Positions 57,694 through 64,000 of a DNA stretch of 64,000 nucleotides are shown piece by piece. Positions within the stretch are counted from its first letter, which is position 1. Each line of letters starts with the position of its first letter. Where the stretch lies: positions 1,922,001-1,986,000 of the forward strand of contig NZ_CP012697.1 in the NCBI RefSeq assembly GCF_001314225.1. The letters run 5' to 3'. The notes under the pieces were generated by a model. It was given only the letters and a program-made list of their open reading frames with translations, did no database searches and had not been told where the DNA came from. Origin of the DNA: Microbacterium sp. No. 7. Its GTDB lineage: Bacteria > Actinomycetota > Actinomycetes > Actinomycetales > Microbacteriaceae. Position numbers and translations under genes: made by a program.

Positions 57694-59256
57694 GTGAAGC
57701 TTCCCCGTTCCCTGGCGGCCGTCGTGGCCGTCTCGGCCCTGTTGTTCGCCGGCTGCGCCGGCGGTGGTGACGGCGGAGGCGGTGATGGCGGCAGCGGCAG
57801 CACCGGCGGCGACGGCGCGTCATCGAACGCCGTGACGGTGCTGTCGATCGCACAGCACGCCGGACCTCCCTCCCTCGACCCGGAGCAGGCGCTCGCGGGC
57901 GAGCAGCATTTCGTCTTCCAGACCACGTACGACTCGCTCATCCTGCTGACGCCGGACGGCCAGTTCGAGCCCATGCTGGCGACGTCGTGGGAGTTCAGCG
58001 ACGACCTGAAGACGCTCTCCATGGAGCTCCGCGACGACGTGTCGTTCACCGACGGCGCGAAGTTCGACGCGGAGGCCGTCAAGGCGAACATCCTGCACTA
58101 CCGCGATGGCACCGGCGCGACCGCGGGCAACCTGCGCCTCGTGCAGGACGTCGTCGTCACCGGCGAGTACTCGGTCGACATCGTCCTCTCCGACGTCGAG
58201 CCCTACCTGCTGATGTACCTGGCGAACGGGTCGGGCTTCATGGGCAGCCCCGAGAAGCTGGGCACCGAGGAGATCAAGACGAACCCCGTCGGAACGGGCC
58301 CCTACATCTACGACGCGACGGCCAGCAGCGTGGGGGAGAACCTCTGGTTCACGAAGAACCCCGACTACTGGAACCCTGACCTGCAGCACTTCGAGAAGGT
58401 CAACCTGCAGATCATCGGCGACCAGACGGCACGCGTCAACGCGCTGGTCAGCGGCCAGATCGACGCGGTCAACGTCGACCTCAGCTCCGCCGACCAGGTC
58501 GAGGGCGCGGGCATGATCTACGTGGGCACCGAGAACGCCGGCTACGGCCTGCACCTGACCGACCGCAACGGCACCAAGTCGGCCGCGATCGCCGACGTGC
58601 GCGTCCGGCAGGCGCTCAACTACGCGTTCGACCGCGAGAAGATCGCCGCGTCGCTCTTCAACGGCCGCGCCGCCATGAACACCCAGCTGTACGCGCCCGG
58701 CGTCGACGGCTACCTGGAGGAGCTCGAGGAGCTGTATCCCTACGACCCCGCGAAGGGCAAGGAGCTCGTGAGCGAGGCCGGCTTCGAGGGCGCCGAGGTG
58801 GGCGTCACGTGGCTCACGTACACCGACCCCGCCGTGAAGGCGGTCATCCAGGAGGCGTTCACCTCGATCGGCCTCGTCCCGGTGGTCAACGAGCTGGTCG
58901 CCAGCGACGCGTTCGGCCTCATCCGCCCCGACATGCCGACCGTGCTCTGGTCGGCGGGCAACCGCCCCGACCCGTGGAACGGCGCCATGTCGGCCGCGCC
59001 CACCCAGCCGTTCAACACCTTCAAGATCGAGGACCCCGAGGCGAACCGCATCATCGCGGACATGCGCGCGAACTTCCTCGACGAGGAGAAGCTGAAGGCC
59101 GGGGCCGAGGAGCTGAACCGCTTCGTGATGGAGCAGGCCTGGATCGTGCCGATCTATGCGCAGCCCTACGGCTACTACCACTCGCCGCGGCTCGAGGTCG
59201 ACGCGCAGTACGCCGCGTCCATCCCGTTCCTGTACAACTTCCGGCCGGCGAGCTGA
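57694..59256 (+). CDS. peptide/opine-type ABC transporter substrate-binding lipoprotein
   Basis: The product has 520 residues with lipobox LLFAGC near residue 18, a Gly/Asp/Ser linker and the SBP_bac_5 fold (PSLDPEQALAGEQHFVFQTT, LELRDDV-type SMELRDDVSFTDGAKFDAEA, NPVGTGPYIYDA, VRQALNYAFDREKIA). Members bind peptides, nickel or sugar derivatives. The GTG start follows AAGGAG at ideal spacing. It is the first gene of a four-gene importer operon. Confidence 0.93.
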   Translation: MKLPRSLAAVVAVSALLFAGCAGGGDGGGGDGGSGSTGGDGASSNAVTVLSIAQHAGPPSLDPEQALAGEQHFVFQTTYDSLILLTPDGQFEPMLATSWEFSDDLKTLSMELRDDVSFTDGAKFDAEAVKANILHYRDGTGATAGNLRLVQDVVVTGEYSVDIVLSDVEPYLLMYLANGSGFMGSPEKLGTEEIKTNPVGTGPYIYDATASSVGENLWFTKNPDYWNPDLQHFEKVNLQIIGDQTARVNALVSGQIDAVNVDLSSADQVEGAGMIYVGTENAGYGLHLTDRNGTKSAAIADVRVRQALNYAFDREKIAASLFNGRAAMNTQLYAPGVDGYLEELEELYPYDPAKGKELVSEAGFEGAEVGVTWLTYTDPAVKAVIQEAFTSIGLVPVVNELVASDAFGLIRPDMPTVLWSAGNRPDPWNGAMSAAPTQPFNTFKIEDPEANRIIADMRANFLDEEKLKAGAEELNRFVMEQAWIVPIYAQPYGYYHSPRLEVDAQYAASIPFLYNFRPAS

Positions 59257-59341
59257 CCGGAAGCCGTCCGACGGCATCAGAGCGCCGGAGAGGGTGCGGC
59301 GGTTCGCATGAGCCGCCGCACCCGCCGGCCCGAGGAGAGAC

Positions 59342-60283
59342 ATGATCGGCTATCTGCTGCGCCGCATCGGCATGAGCGTGCTCCTGCTGTTCGTGGTCAC
59401 CCTGCTCACCTATGTGATGGTGTTCTCCGGGGGACGCAACATCGCGGCCCGCCTCGCGGGGCTCGAGGCGACCGACGAGATGATCGAGGCGAGGCTGGTC
59501 CAGCTCGGCCTGGACCAGCCCGTCCTGCAGTCCTACTTCCAATGGGCGATCGGGGCCCTGCAGGGCGACCTCGGCACGTCGTGGTTCACCTCCGAGCCCG
59601 TGACCTCGGCGATCCTCAGCCGCCTTCCCGTCACGCTGTCGCTCGTCATCGTCACCATCGTCCTCTCGGCGATCCTGGCGGTCGCGCTCGGCATGGCCGC
59701 CGCCGTGCGGCGCGGCTGGGCCGACCGCGTGGTGCAGGTGCTCGCGATCGTCGGCTATGCCGTCCCGGGGTTCATCATCGCGATGCTCCTCGTGACGCTG
59801 TTCGCGATCAACTGGCGCATCTTCCCCGCCACGGGCTACGTGCCGATCGAGCAGGGCCTCGGGGGATGGGCGTGGTCGCTCGTCCTCCCCGTCACGGCCC
59901 TCGTCGTCGGCACCGTGGCCGCGACCGCGCAGCAGGTGCGCGGCGCGCTCATCGACGTGCTCCGCCGCGACTACGTGCGCACCCTGCGCAGCCGCGGCAT
60001 CGGCGAGCGGGAGATCCTCTGGAAGCACGTCCTCCGATCGGCGGCCCCGCCCGGACTCACGATCCTCTCCCTGCAGATCATCGGCCTGCTCAGCGGCTCG
60101 GTGATCGTGGAGCAGATCTTCAACATCTCCGGCATGGGCTACCTCGCCGTGCAGTCGACGGCCCGTGGCGACATCCCGATCATCCAGGGCGTCGTCACGG
60201 TCACGATCCTGATCGTCGTCATCGTCAACTTCGCCATCGACCTCGCCGTCGCGTGGCTCAACCCGAAGGCGCGACTGTCATGA
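59342..60283 (+). CDS. peptide-type ABC permease (DppB-like)
   Basis: The product has 313 residues and six helices, with the DppB N terminus MIGYLLRRIGMSVLLLFVVT and the EAA-type loop VLRRDYVRTLRSRGIGEREI. GAGGAGAG precedes the ATG, and the gene overlaps the next by 4 bp. Confidence 0.94.
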   Translation: MIGYLLRRIGMSVLLLFVVTLLTYVMVFSGGRNIAARLAGLEATDEMIEARLVQLGLDQPVLQSYFQWAIGALQGDLGTSWFTSEPVTSAILSRLPVTLSLVIVTIVLSAILAVALGMAAAVRRGWADRVVQVLAIVGYAVPGFIIAMLLVTLFAINWRIFPATGYVPIEQGLGGWAWSLVLPVTALVVGTVAATAQQVRGALIDVLRRDYVRTLRSRGIGEREILWKHVLRSAAPPGLTILSLQIIGLLSGSVIVEQIFNISGMGYLAVQSTARGDIPIIQGVVTVTILIVVIVNFAIDLAVAWLNPKARLS

Positions 60284-62094
60284 CCCAGCCCGCACTCAAC
60301 ACGACGTCCGTGAAGTCGCTCGTGGCCGGCCGCCGGCCGCAGCGCAACACCTTCCTGCGGGTGATCCGGGAGCCGCTCGGCGCGATCTCCGTCTTCATCC
60401 TGGCGCTCACGCTCATCGTCGGACTGCTCGCGCCGTGGATCATGCCCCACGACGTGAGCACCATCGACCTCGGCAACATCTTCAAGCCGCCCGGGCCCGA
60501 GTTCTGGTTCGGCACCGACAGCGCGGGGCGCGACATCTTCTCGCAGCTCGTCAGCAGCACGCTGCTCACCCTCGCCGCGGCCATGGTCGCGGTCGGCGTG
60601 GGCCTCGTGATCGGCGTGCCCGCCGGTCTCGTCGCCGGCTTCTACGGCCGCTGGTTCGACTCGATCTCGTCGTGGTTCACCGAGATGCTCATGGCCCTGC
60701 CCGGCATCATCATCCTGCTCGCGGCGCGCGCCGCCTTCGGGCCGAACCTGTGGCTCGCGATGGTCGTGTTCGGCGTCCTGCTCAGCCCCGGCTTCTTCCG
60801 TCTCGTGCGCACCGCCGTGATCACCGTGCGCGGAGAGCTGTACGTGGATGCCGCCCGCGTGTCGGGCCTCTCCGACGGGCGCATCATCGCGCGGCACGTG
60901 CTCACGGTCGTGCGCGCGCCGATCATCATCCAGGCGTCGCTCGTCGCCGGCATCGCCATCAACGTGCAGGCGGGCCTGGAGTTCCTCGGCGTCGGCGACC
61001 CCTCCAACCCGACGTGGGGCGTCATGCTCAACGAGGCGTTCCGCAACATCTACGTCAACCCGATCGGCCTGCTGTGGCCGGCGGCCGCGATCTCGATCGT
61101 GACGGCGGCGTTCGCGCTGTTCGGCAACGCCCTGCGCGATGCGCTGGAAGAGGGCGAGAAGACCAAGAAGGCGAAGAGGAAGACGCAGCCGCGCAAGACC
61201 CCGGGGCGGCGGGCCGCGGCATCCACCGGCGCCGTCGAGACGAGCCCGCACCTGCTCTCGGTCTCAGATCTCTCCATCGAGTACCCGCGGCCCGACGGCA
61301 CGGCGAGCCGCGTCGTCGACGGATTCTCCTTCCACGTCGACCGCGGCGAGGTGCTCGGCATCGTCGGCGAATCGGGTTCGGGCAAGTCGCAGACGGCGTT
61401 CGCGATCCTCGGGCTGCTGCCCTCCGAGGCGGTCGTCGCCGAGGGCCACATCGTCTTCGACGGCATCGAGCTCGTGAGCTCCGCGAACGGGGCGATCTCC
61501 GCGTCGCGGATGGACCCCCTGCGCGGCGTGCGCATCGCGTACATCCCGCAGGAGCCGATGTCGAACCTCGACCCCGCCTACACGGTCGGCTACCAGCTGA
61601 CCCGTCCGCTCGTGAAGCGCATGGGCATGTCGCGCGCCGACGCGAAGAAGCGTGCGCTCGAGCTGCTCGCGACGGTGGGGATCGCCGACCCGGAGCGCAC
61701 GTTCCGCTCCTATCCGCACGAGATCTCGGGCGGCATGGCGCAGCGCGTGCTGATCGCGGGGGCGGTGTCGTGCGAGCCGGACCTGCTGATCGCGGACGAG
61801 CCGACGACGGCGCTGGACGTGACCGTGCAGGCGGAGGTGCTCGACCTGCTCCGCGACCTGCAGAAGCGCTTCGACATGGGCATCGTCATGGTGACGCACA
61901 ACTTCGGCGTCGTCGCCGACCTGTGCGACCGCGTCGTCGTGCTGCGCCATTCGAAGTTCATCGAGTCGGGCGAGGTGACGCAGATCCTGCGCCACCCGCA
62001 GGACCCGTACACGAGGATGCTGCTGGACTCGACGCTGGAGGGCAAGGAGCCGCGCACGATGCTCCTCACGACCGACAAGGAGGGCGCGGAATGA
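60280..62094 (+). CDS. fused ABC permease (DppC-like) and ATPase (DppD-like)
   Basis: The product has 604 residues. Residues about 1-285 are a DppC-type permease (FGTDSAGRDIFSQLV, EAA loop YVDAARVSGLSDGRIIARHV, NPTWGVMLNEA). A basic linker (KTKKAKRKTQPRKTPGRR) joins it to a DppD-type ATPase from about 325: Walker A GESGSGKSQ, PQEPMSNLDP, EISGGMAQRV, Walker B LLIADEPTTALD and a C-terminal HPQDPYTRMLL motif. No stop codon lies between the domains. Such fusions occur in some actinobacteria but are not the usual arrangement. Confidence 0.94.
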   Translation: MTQPALNTTSVKSLVAGRRPQRNTFLRVIREPLGAISVFILALTLIVGLLAPWIMPHDVSTIDLGNIFKPPGPEFWFGTDSAGRDIFSQLVSSTLLTLAAAMVAVGVGLVIGVPAGLVAGFYGRWFDSISSWFTEMLMALPGIIILLAARAAFGPNLWLAMVVFGVLLSPGFFRLVRTAVITVRGELYVDAARVSGLSDGRIIARHVLTVVRAPIIIQASLVAGIAINVQAGLEFLGVGDPSNPTWGVMLNEAFRNIYVNPIGLLWPAAAISIVTAAFALFGNALRDALEEGEKTKKAKRKTQPRKTPGRRAAASTGAVETSPHLLSVSDLSIEYPRPDGTASRVVDGFSFHVDRGEVLGIVGESGSGKSQTAFAILGLLPSEAVVAEGHIVFDGIELVSSANGAISASRMDPLRGVRIAYIPQEPMSNLDPAYTVGYQLTRPLVKRMGMSRADAKKRALELLATVGIADPERTFRSYPHEISGGMAQRVLIAGAVSCEPDLLIADEPTTALDVTVQAEVLDLLRDLQKRFDMGIVMVTHNFGVVADLCDRVVVLRHSKFIESGEVTQILRHPQDPYTRMLLDSTLEGKEPRTMLLTTDKEGAE

Positions 62095-62942
62095 GCGCGC
62101 AGAACGACGACCTGCTCGTCATCGACGACCTCGCGGTCAACTACCGCAAGCGCGGGCTGAAGCGCGAGATCTTCCAGGCCGTGCGCGGCGCCTCGCTGCG
62201 CATCGGCAAGGGGGAGACGCTCGGACTCGTCGGCGAGTCGGGATCGGGCAAGACCACGATCGGCCGGGCCGTGCTCGGGCTCGCCCCCGTGAGCGAGGGA
62301 CGGATCCTCCTGGAGGGCCGCGACATCTCCCACCTCAGCCGCCGCGCCCGACGAGGGCTCAGCAACGACGTGCAGGTCGTCTTCCAGGACCCGTACTCGT
62401 CGCTGAACCCGTCGATGACGGTCGGCGACATCCTCGCCGAGCCGCTCAGCGCACAGGGCGTCTCGCGCCGCGACGCGCGCACGCGGATCGACGAGCTGCT
62501 CGACCAGGTGGGGCTGCCCGCGGGCGCCCTCGACCGGCTGCCGCGGGAGTTCTCCGGCGGCCAGCGGCAGCGCGTCGCGATCGCGCGGGCGCTGTCGCTC
62601 AGCCCGAAGCTGATCGTGTGCGACGAGCCGGTGAGCGCCCTCGACCTCACGACGCAGGCGCGCATCCTCGACCTGCTGCTGTCGATCCAGAACGAGACGA
62701 AGGTGTCGTACCTGTTCATCTCCCACGACCTCGACGTCGTCCGCCACCTGAGCCATCGCGTCGCGGTGATCTACCGCGGCGACATCGTCGAGCAGGGCGA
62801 CGCGCTGCAGGTGACGGATCATCCGCAGCATCCGTACACGAAGAAGCTGCTGTTCGCGTCGCCGCTGCTCGACCCCGAGAAGCAGGCCGAACGCCGGGCC
62901 GAGAGACGCCGGATGCTCGCCGCGGAGGCCGCCGCGTCATAG
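62091..62942 (+). CDS. peptide-type ABC transporter ATPase (DppF-like)
   Basis: The product has 283 residues with Walker [49 protein letters not shown] and a [12 protein letters not shown]-terminal motif. It overlaps the fused permease-ATPase gene by 4 bp and completes the importer with it. Confidence 0.95.
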   Translation: MSAQNDDLLVIDDLAVNYRKRGLKREIFQAVRGASLRIGKGETLGLVGESGSGKTTIGRAVLGLAPVSEGRILLEGRDISHLSRRARRGLSNDVQVVFQDPYSSLNPSMTVGDILAEPLSAQGVSRRDARTRIDELLDQVGLPAGALDRLPREFSGGQRQRVAIARALSLSPKLIVCDEPVSALDLTTQARILDLLLSIQNETKVSYLFISHDLDVVRHLSHRVAVIYRGDIVEQGDALQVTDHPQHPYTKKLLFASPLLDPEKQAERRAERRRMLAAEAAAS

Positions 62943-62947
62943 CCGAC

Positions 62948-63017
62948 CGGGCCATGCCTCCACGGTACGCGCATCCCCGCATCGGCGACGGGGCGCGTAC
63001 CGTGGAGGCATGGCCCG
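62948..63017. repeat. perfect 25-bp inverted repeat over the DUF255 start codon
   Basis: The left arm 62948-62972 and right arm 62993-63017 are perfect complements (outer end CGGGCCATGCCTCC) with a 20-nt loop. It lies 3' of the importer operon and can act as its terminator. The right arm contains the TACCGT -10-like box, the GGAGG ribosome site and the ATG (63010) of the next gene. Confidence 0.85.
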
Positions 63018-64000
63018 CCGGCTCGAGAACGCGCTCAGCCCCTACCTCCGCGCCCACGCGGACAACCCCGTCGACTGGTTCCCGTGGGGGCCGGAGGCGT
63101 TCGCCGAGGCGCAGCGCCGCGACGTGCCGCTGCTGATCTCGATCGGGTACTCGACCTGCCATTGGTGCCACGTGATGGCCCGGGAGTCGTTCTCGGACCC
63201 GGCGATCGCGGCGCGCATCGACGAGGGCTTCGTCGCGGTCAAGGTCGACCGCGAGGAGCATCCCGACGTCGACGCCGCCTACATGGCCGCGGCCTCCCTA
63301 TTCACCCGCGGCCTCGGCTGGCCGCTCACGGTGTTCGCGACGCCGGACGGGCGGGCGTTCTTCGCCGGCACCTACTGGCCGCCCGTCGCCCGGCCGTCGC
63401 AGGCGGGCTTCGTCGACGTGCTCGCGGCCGTGCGCGAGGCGTGGACGCGGCGCCGCGACCGGCTCGAGTCCGCGGCTGCGACCGTCGCCGAGGCGCTCGC
63501 CTCGATCCCGGCGGACGCTCCCGGGACGCCCCCGGATGCCGCGGCGCTGGCGGCGGCGGCCGACGCGATCGCGGCGGGCGAAGACCTCGTCCACGGCGGG
63601 TTCGGCTCCGAGCCGAAGTTCCCCGTCGCGACCGTGCTGCGCTTCCTGCAGACGCCGCTCGTGCGGCGCGAGGCCCCGGGTGCCGCGGCCTCCGCCTCGC
63701 GTGCGCTCGCGGCGATGGCGGGATCGGAGCTGTGCGACCTCGACGGCGGCTTCTTCCGCTACGCGACCCGCCGCGACTGGAGCGTGCCGCACTACGAGCG
63801 GATGCTGACCGACAACGCCCAGCTGCTCGACGTCGCCCTCGACGCGGGATCCCCGGAGATCGCCCGGGGCATCGCCGGCTTCCTCCTCGACACCCTGCGG
63901 CTCGAGGGCGGGGCGTTCGGTGCCGCGCAGGACTCCGAGTCGACGATCGACGGGGCCCGCAGCGAGGGCGGCTACTACCGGCATCCGCTCGCCGACCGCC
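63010..64000 (+). CDS. DUF255/thioredoxin-domain protein (YyaL/SSP411-like), 3' part outside the window
   Basis: At least 330 residues are visible. The N terminus [19 protein letters not shown] and the [17 protein letters not shown] block with its CxxC pair are diagnostic of DUF255, and [16 protein letters not shown] and [25 protein letters not shown] follow. After about residue 190 the glycosidase-like (alpha/alpha)6 part begins ([34 protein letters not shown]). The biochemical role is not established. Confidence 0.93.
   Translation, partial: MARRLENALSPYLRAHADNPVDWFPWGPEAFAEAQRRDVPLLISIGYSTCHWCHVMARESFSDPAIAARIDEGFVAVKVDREEHPDVDAAYMAAASLFTRGLGWPLTVFATPDGRAFFAGTYWPPVARPSQAGFVDVLAAVREAWTRRRDRLESAAATVAEALASIPADAPGTPPDAAALAAAADAIAAGEDLVHGGFGSEPKFPVATVLRFLQTPLVRREAPGAAASASRALAAMAGSELCDLDGGFFRYATRRDWSVPHYERMLTDNAQLLDVALDAGSPEIARGIAGFLLDTLRLEGGAFGAAQDSESTIDGARSEGGYYRHPLADR

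Overview
The window is high-GC DNA from an actinobacterium, most likely a member of the Microbacteriaceae close to Microbacterium. This is inferred from strong G/C-ending codons, many GTG starts with 4-base ATGA/GTGA overlaps, TANNNT -10 boxes just upstream of starts, the tmRNA tag ADAKRTDFALAA, a DtxR-type iron box and the content of the amino-acid biosynthesis cluster. No 16S gene is present, so the genus is not proven.

Layout. 1-3584: the end of a SIMPL-domain gene, the tmRNA gene, and a reverse-strand AraC regulator / metallo-beta-lactamase-fold hydrolase / SDR operon. 3953-8945: an AraC regulator, then a four-gene siderophore-iron ABC importer behind a DtxR-like box. 8967-13397: a membrane protein, three small anchored exported proteins, a lipoprotein and an inositol-phosphatase-family enzyme. 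13491-15761: tRNA-Lys and an OafA-type acyltransferase. 15950-28860: a catabolic region. It holds a branched-chain-type ABC importer, an acyl-CoA ligase, a TetR regulator, a 3-hydroxybutyrate-dehydrogenase-like SDR and an esterase-like hydrolase. After MarR and IclR regulators come a two-subunit 3-oxoacid CoA-transferase and a thiolase. Together these enzymes would convert 3-hydroxybutyrate-type substrates to acetyl-CoA. 28980-31153: otsAB for trehalose. 31163-46416: ilvD, ilvBN, ilvC, serA, leuB, ilvE, an FAH-family hydrolase, an MFS transporter, gltX and a ThrE-type exporter, mostly branched-chain amino acid and serine synthesis.

46495-54930 is an island of visibly lower GC integrated at tRNA-Gln(CTG). 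A 24-bp piece of the tRNA 3' half is repeated, with two mismatches, at 54907-54930. Between the copies lie an IS3-like remnant, a large protein of unknown function with two C-terminal membrane helices, a broken GNAT-like gene, a PIN-domain protein, a HEPN-like protein and a complete IS21-family element with a 5-bp target duplication. They are followed by a 23-residue small gene between two hairpins, a five-copy iteron-like array (22-23 bp period) and a frameshifted tandem winged-helix gene resembling a plasmid replication initiator. I see no integrase. This looks like a decayed integrated plasmid or element carrying possible defence or toxin cargo, and it is the most novel part of the window.

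55003-64000 returns to core-like DNA: a RidA protein, two tandem paralogous alpha/beta hydrolases, a peptide-type ABC importer in which one permease is fused to an ATPase, and the start of a DUF255/thioredoxin-domain gene whose start codon lies in a perfect 25-bp inverted repeat.
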